DNA of 64,000 nucleotides, taken from positions 1 through 64,000 of the forward strand of contig NZ_AOGY02000007.1 of NCBI RefSeq assembly GCF_000332455.1, in the 5' to 3' direction. Source of the stretch: Leptospira vanthielii serovar Holland str. Waz Holland = ATCC 700522. GTDB taxonomy: Bacteria; Spirochaetota; Leptospiria; Leptospirales; Leptospiraceae. Of this stretch, positions 26,059-35,372 are shown in pieces. The first letter of the stretch is position 1. The number at the start of each line of letters is the position of its first letter. Below the pieces are notes generated by a model. It did not search any database. It saw only the letters and a program-made list of their open reading frames with translations, and was not told where the DNA came from. The translations under genes were made by a program, and so were the position numbers.

Positions 26059-27126
26059 ATGAATGTTTTTCAACATTTAGATGAGCTAAAAGATTCGGAT
26101 GGTGTAGGTAACGATGCCATTGGACTTGCTGAAGTTTTTAATTCGCTAGGTTACAAATCACATTTCATCACTAGATTGCCAAGAAAAGGTAAATCTTTAA
26201 ATAGCCAGTTCCATCTCACAAATAATTTCCAGTATCCAACTACAGCTGATGACATTCATATTCTACACTATGGTGGAGCAGGTTATCCTTATAGTTTGTT
26301 TCTAAATTTACCAGGGAAAAAGATAGTAAGGTTTCATAATATAACACCCGCTATCTTTTATAAAGATACAACCACTCCCGATATTTACTCTGCAATGGAA
26401 AAGTTTGAATCTCTTTCCTATCTGGAGATTGCTACTTTAGCAATCATTTCTGATTCCATTTGGTGTGACTCAGAGTTTAATTTACAAACCATCTCAGAAT
26501 ATCAATTCAGAAACCCATATATCATTCCGATTTGTAAATCTTATGATATTGTTTCTAAAACGGAACCAGTATATCGAAATCATTCTTTGGTATTTGTCGG
26601 ACGTTATTCTCCTCAAAAAAAATGGGAAGATTTAATTGAATTATTCTCATACTGGATTCAAGAATTTCCAGATGCTAAATGTTTATGTATTGGATCTGTC
26701 ATTGGTGCTTTCGATGGTTACTTTGATAAGCTAACAGAAACAGTACGGAAATTCAAATTGGATGGAAAAGTTGAATTTCTTACAGGAAAAACGGATCCAG
26801 AAGTACTCTCTATTTTAAAGGAAACGGGTGCATTTGTTTCCATGAGCGAACACGAAGGATTTTGTCTGCCCATTTTGGAGGCTTTTGGTTCGGGGATTCC
26901 AGTTTTTGCTTATGCTGCCGGAGCCATTCCTGGAACTATGAAAGGGGCAGGATTCCTTTTCAAAACAAAAGATTATCCTTCCGTTGTAAAACAAATGAAA
27001 GATAATTTATTTCAGATAGAAAAACGAACTTCCTTGATTTCCGGACAATACAAAGTATTGGAATCCTATAACCAATTCCCATTTCAAGAAGTAGTTTCAA
27101 ACATTCTCAATTCCGGTATTCAATGA
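26059..27126 (+). CDS. GT4-type glycosyltransferase
   Basis: A 355-residue GT-B enzyme. The C-terminal domain has SLVFVGRYSPQKKWEDLI (~190-207) and the EX7E element SEHEGFCLPILEAFG (~275), which binds the nucleotide sugar. The N-terminal acceptor domain begins with MNVFQHLDELKDSDGVGNDA. It makes a retaining glycosidic bond in surface-polysaccharide assembly; sugar donor unknown. The 4-base overlap with the next gene (ATGA) shows translational coupling. Confidence 0.9.
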   Translation: MNVFQHLDELKDSDGVGNDAIGLAEVFNSLGYKSHFITRLPRKGKSLNSQFHLTNNFQYPTTADDIHILHYGGAGYPYSLFLNLPGKKIVRFHNITPAIFYKDTTTPDIYSAMEKFESLSYLEIATLAIISDSIWCDSEFNLQTISEYQFRNPYIIPICKSYDIVSKTEPVYRNHSLVFVGRYSPQKKWEDLIELFSYWIQEFPDAKCLCIGSVIGAFDGYFDKLTETVRKFKLDGKVEFLTGKTDPEVLSILKETGAFVSMSEHEGFCLPILEAFGSGIPVFAYAAGAIPGTMKGAGFLFKTKDYPSVVKQMKDNLFQIEKRTSLISGQYKVLESYNQFPFQEVVSNILNSGIQ

Positions 27127-28172
27127 ATATACATCAGTTTTCCGCAGGATTCCAATTAGGTGATGCCATTTCTCAAGAAATGTTGGAGATTAAGCGATTA
27201 CTTTCCAAAGAGGGATACCCTGGAAAAATATTTGCGGAGAATATTTTCTCCTATGATCGAAAATATGCAGAAAAACTTACCAAAGCAAATATCAAACCAA
27301 ATGATGTGTTGGTATATCATCATTCTATCCACAGTGAAGTTCTAAATTTTGTTTTAAAGTTTCCAAATAGAAAAATTCTTATTTATCATAATGTTACGCC
27401 TGAAGATTTTTTTTCTGGGTATGATCTAAAATTTTCTTATTTATTACGAAAAGGTCGGGAAGATTTAGAAATTATCAAGGATCACTTTCATCATTCTTTT
27501 GCCGTTTCCAATTTTAATTTAGCCGAGTTAAAGGAAATAGGATTTAAACACGTTCGATTACTTCCGCTTCACCTGAACTTCCAAAAATGGAAAGATGTTC
27601 CAAGAGATCCTAAATCAAAATCACTTACACAGCCATCCTTTTTATTTGTAGGTCGTATAGCGCCGAATAAACGACAGGACGATTTGATTCGTTTTGCAAG
27701 AACATGGAAATCAAAAATGGGCAATCAATTTTCCATGCGAATGTTGGGTTTCTGTAATCCAAACCAACAATCCTATATGGATGAACTCAATTTTATGATT
27801 CATCATTTAGATTTAACAGAAGAAGTAAAAATCATTTCTTATGTAGATGAAAGAATGTTAAAAAAAATCTATTCGGAAAGTAACATATTCCTCTCCATGA
27901 GTGAACATGAAGGTTTTTGCGTTCCCCTTATGGAAGCCATTTATTTTCATCTTCCTGTGATTGCCTTCGCAGCAGGGGCAGTTCCAGAAACATTGGACCA
28001 CTCTGGAATCCTTTTTGAATCGAAAGATTTTGAATCTCTTGTTCCCCTAGTTGATTCTATTTTTAAAGATTCTGATCTGAGAAATTCCATAATTCATTCA
28101 CAAAATTTAAGATTAAACGAATATTTAGAATCTACAAGTATCCTACCACTTCTTGAAGTAGCCAAACCGTAA
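27123..28172 (+). CDS. GT4-type glycosyltransferase
   Basis: A 349-residue paralogue of the preceding enzyme: both share the pattern SEHEGFCxPxxEA in the C-terminal domain and an FVGRxxPxKxxxDLI segment (here FVGRIAPNKRQDDLIRF). The start overlaps the upstream stop as ATGA. The pair probably arose by duplication and may add consecutive sugars. No membrane segment is present, so it acts at the cytoplasmic face. Confidence 0.9.
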   Translation: MNIHQFSAGFQLGDAISQEMLEIKRLLSKEGYPGKIFAENIFSYDRKYAEKLTKANIKPNDVLVYHHSIHSEVLNFVLKFPNRKILIYHNVTPEDFFSGYDLKFSYLLRKGREDLEIIKDHFHHSFAVSNFNLAELKEIGFKHVRLLPLHLNFQKWKDVPRDPKSKSLTQPSFLFVGRIAPNKRQDDLIRFARTWKSKMGNQFSMRMLGFCNPNQQSYMDELNFMIHHLDLTEEVKIISYVDERMLKKIYSESNIFLSMSEHEGFCVPLMEAIYFHLPVIAFAAGAVPETLDHSGILFESKDFESLVPLVDSIFKDSDLRNSIIHSQNLRLNEYLESTSILPLLEVAKP

Positions 28173-28174
28173 TT

Positions 28175-29344
28175 ATGGCAAAGATTCTTATTATCACCGC
28201 ACGTTTCCTGGAACATGCTTCTGGCGGAGCCGAAAAATTAGCATACGATTATGCATCGATTCTATCAGAATCCAATGATGTTACAGTCTGTACTTCTTGT
28301 GCTAAAGATTATGTAAGTTGGAAAAATGAATTTCCAAAAGGTGATAGTGTAGAAAATCAAATTCGTATCATTAGATTTCTGGTTAAACAAACTAGAAATA
28401 TAGGTAAGATGAATCACATCTTAAATCGGTGTTTAGAAAAGGGTGATTCCGTTTCAGACAAAGAACAATTTGAATTTTTGAAAGAACAGGGACCCTATTG
28501 TCCTGACTTGGTAGATTACGTCGCTAATGAACAAAATTCTTTCGACATAACCATCCTTATCGGATATCTTTATTACCCTGTTGTAGCAAGCATTCCTAAA
28601 TTAAAAATTCCCTTTGTCATCGTACCAACGTTTCATGATGAACCTCCTTTTCGGCTTCCTATGTATCGAAAGACTTATTCAAACCGATATATATACAGTT
28701 TTAATGCGCCCGAAGAAATGTCTGTCTATGAGGCTTATACAAAACAAAAGGCCCAGTTCTATTTTTTAATTGGAACCTATGTCAATGATACTTTAAAAAA
28801 TCCAAAACCAGTGCCCTCTCATTCAAATCAACTAATTACAATTGGCCGAATAGAACCAGCAAAAGGTTATCCGGAACTTTTTGAATTTTTTCAGATTTGG
28901 AAATTATTTTCTCATAGAACAGATGTTACCATCAAATGTTTAGGTTCGATCGCTTCCATGGAAACGCCGAAGGATCCTTTGATTGCATTTACTGGTTTTG
29001 TCAGTGAAGAAGAAAAAAATTCTGAAATCCAAAAGTCCTTCCTTTTACTCAATCCATCTGCCTTTGAAAGTTTTTCCATTTCAATAATGGAAGCCTGGAT
29101 TCAAGAAAAAGCTGTGCTCGTGAATGCAAAATCCACTGTAATGCGAGGGCATTGTTTACGAAGTCAAGGTGGACTCTTTTATTCAGATTCTCTTTCTTTC
29201 CAAAGAACTTTGGATTTTTTATTGGAAAATCGAAAAATTGCCACTCGGTTGGGTCAGAATGGCAGAGAATATGTATTGGCAAATTTTAGTAAAGAGGTGA
29301 TTCGAAAAAAACTAAACCAGATGGTTAATATGCTACTCGATTGA
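28175..29344 (+). CDS. GT4-like glycosyltransferase
   Basis: A 389-residue GT-B protein: ASGGAEKLAYDYASIL near the N-terminus is the usual glycine-rich loop, QLITIGRIEPAKGYPELFEFF (~224-244) starts the C-terminal domain, and PSAFESFSISIMEAW (~295) corresponds to the EX7E region, with a Ser before the first Glu block. It is more diverged than the two upstream enzymes. It lies two bases after the previous stop and ends with a 20-base tail overlap with the IMPase gene. Confidence 0.85.
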   Translation: MAKILIITARFLEHASGGAEKLAYDYASILSESNDVTVCTSCAKDYVSWKNEFPKGDSVENQIRIIRFLVKQTRNIGKMNHILNRCLEKGDSVSDKEQFEFLKEQGPYCPDLVDYVANEQNSFDITILIGYLYYPVVASIPKLKIPFVIVPTFHDEPPFRLPMYRKTYSNRYIYSFNAPEEMSVYEAYTKQKAQFYFLIGTYVNDTLKNPKPVPSHSNQLITIGRIEPAKGYPELFEFFQIWKLFSHRTDVTIKCLGSIASMETPKDPLIAFTGFVSEEEKNSEIQKSFLLLNPSAFESFSISIMEAWIQEKAVLVNAKSTVMRGHCLRSQGGLFYSDSLSFQRTLDFLLENRKIATRLGQNGREYVLANFSKEVIRKKLNQMVNMLLD

Positions 29345-30137
29345 TTTGCCCTTCAAATTCAGCTAACAAGTATTCATGTACAAGGCCATTGGTTGCGAGT
29401 AAACTCGGAATCATAATAGAAAAGTCATTACCATCCATGGATGTAATTTTTCCTTTGGCTTCTAGAACAATGAGGCCAGCCGCTGCCATATCCCAAGGTT
29501 TTAACCCAAGTTCGTAGTATCCTTCAAACTTTCCTTCGGCTAACCAACATAAATCGAGAGTTGCTGCTCCTGTTCTACGGATGCCACGAGATTTTTGCAA
29601 AATGGATTTGTAATACTGCATAAGAGTATCTAATGATAGATTCCGATCATAAGGAAATCCTGTAACAAAAAGAGAATCCTTAAGAGAGCTCGTATTAGAA
29701 ACTTGGATGGGAGTTTTTTCTCGAAAAGCACCTTGACCTTTGATTGTATGATAATAGGTATTCAACTCTGGAAAAAAAACCATTCCAACAAGAGGGATCA
29801 TAGTATCAGTTTCCACAACGCCCACTGAAATGCCGTATAACGGTAATCCATGAGTGTAGTTTGTAGTTCCATCCAAAGGATCTACTACCCAAGTGTAACC
29901 TGACTTACCTTCTATCTTTCCTCGTTCTTCCGAAAGAATCCCGTCAGCAGGATAATTTTTTTGGATCTCATCCAAAATCATGGACTCGGCTTTTAGATCA
30001 GCTTCTGTCACTAGGTTGTACAAACCTTTTTCATCTACCTTTAGTCCCGATTCTTTGTGTTTTTGCACTAAGAAGTCGGAAACTGTTGGAAGGAAATTTA
30101 GAAAATGATAAGACCTATCTAGTAACTCAGATTGCAT
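29325..30137 (-). CDS. Inositol-monophosphatase family phosphatase
   Basis: About 270 residues from the ATG at 30137, which shares one base with the upstream stop (TGATG). Metal-binding motifs are SEERG (~70), WVVDPLDGTTNYTHGLP (~84-100) and KPWDMAAAGLIVLEAKG (~218). The family removes phosphate from inositol phosphates, fructose-1,6-bisphosphate or PAP; SuhB-like members also act in rRNA antitermination. It is last in the TelA-XpaC operon. Confidence 0.88.
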   Translation of the reverse strand: MQSELLDRSYHFLNFLPTVSDFLVQKHKESGLKVDEKGLYNLVTEADLKAESMILDEIQKNYPADGILSEERGKIEGKSGYTWVVDPLDGTTNYTHGLPLYGISVGVVETDTMIPLVGMVFFPELNTYYHTIKGQGAFREKTPIQVSNTSSLKDSLFVTGFPYDRNLSLDTLMQYYKSILQKSRGIRRTGAATLDLCWLAEGKFEGYYELGLKPWDMAAAGLIVLEAKGKITSMDGNDFSIMIPSLLATNGLVHEYLLAEFEGQINRVAY

Positions 30138-31006
30138 CAATAACCACCAAATTCGATGTTTTTCTTCATAGCGGTGATCTCAACATCTAAATTTAGGGTT
30201 TCATCTGCTTTCAGTTTATTTCTTACTTGTTCGGTAGTTTTGATCACTTCACTGAGTAAAGAGTTAAGTTCAGTTTTTCTTTTTTCGGTCTCTGCAGAAC
30301 CCGCATCGGCACTCACCTTATTGTATTGGCTCAAAATCTTAGATACAGTTTCAGGAAAGTAATTCAAAAATTGTTTTGCCTTTCGGTAAGACAAAGGGTC
30401 TTCTGCCAGTCGAACACGCAAATCAGAAAGGGAATGTAAGTATTCAGTACTCAATCCTTGGAGTGTTGGATCAGTGAGCGATTTGGATTCTTTTTCTGTC
30501 AATACTCGAAATCCATCCAAACGTTCCATTTGTGATTTGTATTCCGTAAACTCGACTTTATCTTCAAATTTTTTCTTTAGTTCGTTCCAGTTCTCTTTGG
30601 TTTGGCTGGATGAAAAAAGAAGAGGGAAAAAACTAAACGGATAATGGTGGGCTTTTCCAATGGTAGTTCTGTATATCGCAATTCCCAAAAAAATAACATG
30701 AAGGAATGCCATAAGTACGTAAGAGAAAACAAGTAAAACCCGATCATCACCAAACTTAGCTCCAAACCCAAAAAACCCCAGAGATAACAAAGCCTGTAAA
30801 TATATTGCCTCTAGCGATTGTTTGGCGGAATAAGAAGATTTATTTCTCGAAAGCCAGATAACAAATGGATAAACCATAACACCAAGCGAAGAGATAAAAA
30901 AGGGGAAAGGCAATAAAGCCATTGGATAGGTTAGGATTGTAGAGAGATGGGCACGCCTTGCCCATTTCTTTTCTTCTTGGTTTTGTTCCAATTGCAATTC
31001 GGTCAT
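30137..31006 (-). CDS. XpaC-like membrane protein
   Basis: A 289-residue protein. The N-terminal ~125 residues hold four hydrophobic segments with a DUF4870-like look (YPFVIWLSRNKSSYSAKQSLEAIYLQ split across two helices). The C-terminal ~160 residues are helical and correspond to the XpaC (5-bromo-4-chloroindolyl phosphate hydrolysis) domain, a name of historical origin. XpaC and TelA proteins are commonly encoded together in tellurite- or stress-resistance operons, as here, with one base between the genes. Biochemical role unknown. Confidence 0.75.
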   Translation of the reverse strand: MTELQLEQNQEEKKWARRAHLSTILTYPMALLPFPFFISSLGVMVYPFVIWLSRNKSSYSAKQSLEAIYLQALLSLGFFGFGAKFGDDRVLLVFSYVLMAFLHVIFLGIAIYRTTIGKAHHYPFSFFPLLFSSSQTKENWNELKKKFEDKVEFTEYKSQMERLDGFRVLTEKESKSLTDPTLQGLSTEYLHSLSDLRVRLAEDPLSYRKAKQFLNYFPETVSKILSQYNKVSADAGSAETEKRKTELNSLLSEVIKTTEQVRNKLKADETLNLDVEITAMKKNIEFGGY

Positions 31007-31007
31007 G

Positions 31008-32078
31008 CTATTTTGATTCCAATAGTTTTTGTTTGATTTCTGATTCGATTTTAATCATTTCTTGTTCTGCAGATTTTCGTTTTTGACGACCATCTTCTTG
31101 GATTTTTAAAGTTTCCGTAATGGTTTCAATCAACTGTTGATTTACATTTTTTAATGTTTCGATTTCAATGATTCCTTTTTCGGATTCTCTCGCAATTTCC
31201 ACAGTTCCCGTTTTCAACATCTCAGCATTTTTCTGAATTAGGTCATTAGTTGTTTTGGAAACTTGTTTTTGTGCTTCCAGTGCCTTTCTTTGGCGTAACA
31301 AACCTAATGCGATTACAATTTGATTTTTCCAAAGAGGAATTGTGTTTAGTATGGAACTTTGGATTTTTTCGACAAGAACTTGGTTACCATTTTGAATGAG
31401 GCGGATCTGCGGTCCTGTCTGTAATGAGAGGATTCGAGTGAGTTTTAGATCGTGGATTTTTTTCTCAAATCGATCCACCATTTGTATCATATCTTGGTAT
31501 TGTTGAGAGGCCAAGGTGTCACCTTGGGCTTTTGCTTTTGCCAACATCTCAGGTAGGATTTTGTCTCTTAACTCCTTAACTTTTTGATCCCCAGCAGCAA
31601 TGTACACTTGGATTTCTTTAAAGTATTCCAAGTTCTTCTCATATAACGCCTGTAATAATGTTATGTCTTTTGTAAGATTGGTTCGCGCTGTATGTAATTC
31701 TTCCACAATCTTTTCGATTTGGGATTGAAGGTCTTCAAATTTGGCCAGGAATTTCCTGGATGCGTCAAAAAGGCCTCCAATCAGTGGAATTTTGGACAAA
31801 GTGTTCCCTTCACCCGCAAAACTATCCAAATTCAAATCTTTGATTTTGAACAAAAGGTTATTTAAAAGTTCACCAGCATATCCCGAATCTTTTGTTTTGA
31901 TTTCGGAAAGAACTTTGTCAGCAAATTCAGAAACCTTGGCTTGTGCAGAGGCTCCGTAAGAGACAACATCGTTCGGATTATTGAGTTTAATCTGTCCTGT
32001 TAGTTCCTCAACTTTTTGTAAATCTTCCTTTGTGAGTTGCAGTTCCGGGTCATTCGTTTTCAGTTCCAAAGAGTCCAT
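31008..32078 (-). CDS. TelA-family toxic-anion resistance protein
   Basis: A 356-residue helical protein of the TelA (PF05816) family: characteristic segments are NTLSKIPLIGGLFDASRKFLAKFEDLQSQIE (residues ~94-124) and IRLIQNGNQVLVEKIQSSILNTIPLWKNQ (~226-254). The family is linked to tellurite and to cell-envelope stress but has no defined biochemical activity. AAAGGA is placed about 10 bases before the ATG. It is the first gene of the TelA-XpaC-IMPase operon. Confidence 0.85.
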   Translation of the reverse strand: MDSLELKTNDPELQLTKEDLQKVEELTGQIKLNNPNDVVSYGASAQAKVSEFADKVLSEIKTKDSGYAGELLNNLLFKIKDLNLDSFAGEGNTLSKIPLIGGLFDASRKFLAKFEDLQSQIEKIVEELHTARTNLTKDITLLQALYEKNLEYFKEIQVYIAAGDQKVKELRDKILPEMLAKAKAQGDTLASQQYQDMIQMVDRFEKKIHDLKLTRILSLQTGPQIRLIQNGNQVLVEKIQSSILNTIPLWKNQIVIALGLLRQRKALEAQKQVSKTTNDLIQKNAEMLKTGTVEIARESEKGIIEIETLKNVNQQLIETITETLKIQEDGRQKRKSAEQEMIKIESEIKQKLLESK

Positions 32079-32269
32079 TCGTTTCTGTCCTTTATCGTTT
32101 CTCCCAAAGATAGGATCGTTTTTAGAATATGAATCAAGCAGAAAATGGGAAGGTGCAAAAACATGAACAAGTAAATTTATTTCTTACGAATTTAGATCCA
32201 AAACTGCGGTTTGGTGACAATTTGATTGCATAGATTGTTATAACTGTTACATTCCTGCGAGAAAAATAT

Positions 32270-32887
32270 ATGCTAAATAATAATTTGAAATTACCAGCCC
32301 TCCTCCCACAAGTTCTGACTGTTGATGTCATGACACTTGACAACCGTTTGATTGACCAATCCGAAGTACGAACTCTTTTGTTCAAACTCCGTGATCGAAA
32401 CTACCTCCATTACTTAATCATCAAGTTTTTGGTGTGCACAGGTCTATCACTCCCAGAAATTATCCATCTCAAAATATCAGACTTCAATCCAGAACGGAGT
32501 CTTTTCAAATTAAAGAACGGTGGTCGTTTGCGTAGACGAAAAATCTTTATTGAACCTAACTTAGCATTGGAACTTTATCGTTACTCATCCGAGTTCTCAC
32601 CCACCGACTATCTATTTCCCGGTCGTTATGGAAAATTACGGACGAGAACCATTCAAAAAATTCTGAAGAATGCAAGTAACCTTATCTCAAGAGAAATCCA
32701 TATCCCCTTCCTTCGTGATGTGATTGCATTGGATCTTTTCAAAAAAGGTTTTCCTGTTTGGGAAATCCAAGAGTTTTTGGGACATAGATCCACTCGTTCT
32801 ACTAAACAGAGAATATTATTGCACATTCCGGTCGAAGAACGAACAGATCCGCGACTTTTTAATCGAAACAAAAACCAAGCAGCTTAG
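32270..32887 (+). CDS. Tyrosine-recombinase-like protein lacking catalytic residues
   Basis: A 205-residue protein that spans only the catalytic-domain fold of Xer/phage integrases, with no core-binding N-terminal domain. The fold is recognisable from CTGLSLPEIIHLKISDF (~56), NGGRLRRRKIFI (~80), FLRDVIALDLFKKGFPVWEIQEFLGH (~148-172) and RSTRSTKQRILLHIP. Against the Arg-Lys-His-Arg-His-Tyr set, Arg I is replaced (TGLS in place of TGLR), the HxLRH box reads PFLRD (both His gone, Arg kept), and the Tyr position is Leu or Ile. It is unlikely to cut DNA and may instead bind DNA or a partner. Its own promoter region is shared with the divergent telA gene. Confidence 0.75.
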   Translation: MLNNNLKLPALLPQVLTVDVMTLDNRLIDQSEVRTLLFKLRDRNYLHYLIIKFLVCTGLSLPEIIHLKISDFNPERSLFKLKNGGRLRRRKIFIEPNLALELYRYSSEFSPTDYLFPGRYGKLRTRTIQKILKNASNLISREIHIPFLRDVIALDLFKKGFPVWEIQEFLGHRSTRSTKQRILLHIPVEERTDPRLFNRNKNQAA

Positions 32888-32942
32888 AAATTTCTTGAAC
32901 CTTTGGTGTTTTCGGAGATTCTAGTCACCAAGTAGGCTCGCT

Positions 32943-33281
32943 TTGGAAATTAAGACCAAAAAAATTGGAAAGCACACACTCGTTCACCTTAACGGTCGTT
33001 TGGACATCACCCATTCGGATGAAGTGGAGGCCAAATTGGCCGATGACGTGCAAAACGGCGAGGGCGACATCATCATCAACCTAGAGCTTATCTCTTACAT
33101 CTCCTCCTCTGGAATCCGCATCTTTGTTGGGATGGTTCGGGAGTTAGACAAACAAGGTAGAAAGCTAAAACTTTGCTGTATCACACCTCCAGTCAAAAAG
33201 GTGTTCGATGTGGTGGAACTTTTGGACTTGTTTGAAGTCTTTGAGACGGAACAAGAAGCCGTTAATTCCCTCTCCAAATAA
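32943..33281 (+). CDS. STAS-domain anti-sigma factor antagonist
   Basis: A 112-residue single STAS domain starting with TTG. The switch segment LISYISSSGIRIF (~49-61) contains the Ser that anti-sigma kinases phosphorylate, with the preceding NLEL strand. Such proteins release sigma factors or control other partners when dephosphorylated by SpoIIE-type phosphatases; two such phosphatases are in this window (7722-10949, 56114-58066). No anti-sigma kinase is adjacent. The next gene starts seven bases after its stop. Confidence 0.88.
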   Translation: MEIKTKKIGKHTLVHLNGRLDITHSDEVEAKLADDVQNGEGDIIINLELISYISSSGIRIFVGMVRELDKQGRKLKLCCITPPVKKVFDVVELLDLFEVFETEQEAVNSLSK

Positions 33282-33288
33282 TAAGCGC

Positions 33289-34725
33289 GTGGCTTACGCC
33301 TCGTTTTTCATTATCTCTGCACTATTTTTCTTCCAGGTCTGGATCAACTTGGGTATCTTCCCGGTCGTTTGGCCTGATGAAGTTTTGTTTTTTTCCCCTG
33401 CGTTGTCTTTTGTTACCAATGGCCATCTACAAACCGATGTTTTGAATGGCCTCATCCCCGGTATGGAATCCAAAACCCTCTGGATGCCGCCACTGTATTT
33501 ACTTTTCTCCGGCCTTTCTTTATCTATTTTTCCCGACACACTAACAACAGTTCGTATTGCAAATGTAGTCATTGTTTATACAACTGCTGTAGGTTTTTAT
33601 TGGTTATTGAGAAGAGAATCTCTATCTGAATTTGCCAGCCAAATTGCATTAGCTAGCATCTTATGGGAACCACTTCTTTTTCGTTTTGGAACTGCTGCCA
33701 GGATGGAAGGGCTCACTGCATTTTTCTTTATCGCAAGTTTACTTTTTGCAACTAACAAAGACAAATCGAAACAATGGTATGTTTTTTTAGCAGGTGTAAC
33801 ACTCTCACTTTCTTTTTTATCTCATCCCATTGGTGCTTCCTTTGGACTCGTAACGCTTTTTTTGGTTTGGAGAAATTTCGGCTTAAAATCCCTTCCTTGG
33901 TTTTTCGTTGGAGGGATTCTCCCGATTTTGTGTTGGTTGTATTACATCCATCCGAATTGGGATTGGTTTGAAATCCAATTTGGTGCACAACTCACACGAA
34001 AACGAAACCTACTCGAGACTTTCACTCTTATTGACAAAGTAAAAGTTTTTTCCTTCGGTTTCGGATTTCCAAAATTCCGATTGGTTATCATCCTAACAGA
34101 GCTCACTGCTTTGACTTTGATTTCCTATCAACTCTTCAAACAGTCTCGAAAACTAGATCAAAAATGGATTTTGTTTTGGATTTGGATTTTATCCATTCTA
34201 ATTTCTTTATATACCTCTTCAGAAGGATGGTATGTTTTCCATATCCTTTTCCCGCTAGCTTTCGGAATGGCTTTGTTATGCGATTCTAAAACATTCAGTT
34301 CGAAATTAACTTTTGTGGGTATTTTATTATCTCTTTTTGCCTTACTCTATACAAATCACATTCACTGGTACAAAACAGATTCAAAACAAATTTTAGAATC
34401 ACATTTCCAACACTTAGAAATGAGTTTGGCAAATTCTAAGTCAGTGTATTTACAAGCTCTTCCCGATCCTTATTTCACCTTACGAAAAAACCGTCCCGAT
34501 TTGAATATTTTAGAATTTATCCCAGGTGAGTTGGACATTCCTTCCGAAGCATACATCCAAACCATTAAGTCACGCGACAGTTTTGTATTTTACGATGACC
34601 AATTAATCAATCATGTCATAAAAGATTATTTAAAAAAATCTTCTTGGGAAAGAGAGGAATGGGAAATTCCTGTTCCCAACAATCATTGGTTACACTATAA
34701 AACCATTGTTTATACAAAAAAATGA
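33289..34725 (+). CDS. GT-C fold membrane glycosyltransferase
   Basis: About 478 residues from a GTG at 33289, seven bases after the STAS stop; an ATG at 33208 would lie inside the STAS gene. Around ten membrane helices. The first extracytoplasmic loop carries PDEVLFF, matching the acidic catalytic site (Asp-Glu) of GT39/GT83-type enzymes that use polyprenyl-phosphate sugars, and RFGTAARMEGL (~147) is also typical. It probably transfers a sugar to lipid or protein in the periplasm. The C-terminal ~110 residues are a soluble domain. It couples to the next gene through ATGA. Confidence 0.8.
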   Translation: MAYASFFIISALFFFQVWINLGIFPVVWPDEVLFFSPALSFVTNGHLQTDVLNGLIPGMESKTLWMPPLYLLFSGLSLSIFPDTLTTVRIANVVIVYTTAVGFYWLLRRESLSEFASQIALASILWEPLLFRFGTAARMEGLTAFFFIASLLFATNKDKSKQWYVFLAGVTLSLSFLSHPIGASFGLVTLFLVWRNFGLKSLPWFFVGGILPILCWLYYIHPNWDWFEIQFGAQLTRKRNLLETFTLIDKVKVFSFGFGFPKFRLVIILTELTALTLISYQLFKQSRKLDQKWILFWIWILSILISLYTSSEGWYVFHILFPLAFGMALLCDSKTFSSKLTFVGILLSLFALLYTNHIHWYKTDSKQILESHFQHLEMSLANSKSVYLQALPDPYFTLRKNRPDLNILEFIPGELDIPSEAYIQTIKSRDSFVFYDDQLINHVIKDYLKKSSWEREEWEIPVPNNHWLHYKTIVYTKK

Positions 34726-35372
34726 ACATCAAGGTTCCCGATAAAACCTTCATCATCTTAGTATTCTCTATCTTTTTGTTAATTGGTTGTTACCATTCAG
34801 ATAAACCAACAAATCAATATCTATCTCTTCTAACTGGAGTGTCAATGGATCGCCGAATCACAATTGTTGGAGATTCTTTAGGACAATGGTCGGATGGGTT
34901 TGGGCTAAAAACAAAACTCACCCCAGGATTTAAAGTAACAGATATTTCGATTGCTGGTTATTCGACGGAAGATTGGTTACAAAATAAAAATCGTCTGAAT
35001 GAGATTCCTACCGATCTTTGGATATTGGAACTAGGAACCAATGATGCTATGGTTTATGGAACGAGTGGATTTGAATCGAGGACCATAGAACTCATTAGTT
35101 TTTTGGAATCTTCCCAATCCTCAAAGGTGATGATCACTACAATTCCCTTAACCAATATGGCTTCAATCCGGGAAACCATTCGAACTAATAACCAAATCAT
35201 TCGCCAACTCAAAGAAAGTAGAGTTAACCTAGATTATGTTGAAATTGAATCTTTATTTGAATCGTATAAAGATGAAGTTCCACTATATCCCACTTCCGAC
35301 CCCATCCATCCCAATCAAATTGGCTACGAAATTATGGGTGAGGCCTATCGTAAAAAAATATTAGGAATTTAA
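34722..35372 (+). CDS. SGNH/GDSL-type hydrolase lipoprotein
   Basis: A 216-residue lipoprotein: lipobox LIGC (Cys23) and an SGNH hydrolase domain (~45-215). Block I is [12 protein letters not shown] with the nucleophile Ser, block II has the Gly in AGYSTEDW, block III is LGTNDA, and block V is DPIHPN with the Asp-x-x-His pair. Likely an esterase or O-acetyl-hydrolase on envelope glycans, which fits co-translation with the GT-C enzyme upstream. It overlaps the convergent coaX gene by 12 bases. Confidence 0.85.
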   Translation: MNIKVPDKTFIILVFSIFLLIGCYHSDKPTNQYLSLLTGVSMDRRITIVGDSLGQWSDGFGLKTKLTPGFKVTDISIAGYSTEDWLQNKNRLNEIPTDLWILELGTNDAMVYGTSGFESRTIELISFLESSQSSKVMITTIPLTNMASIRETIRTNNQIIRQLKESRVNLDYVEIESLFESYKDEVPLYPTSDPIHPNQIGYEIMGEAYRKKILGI

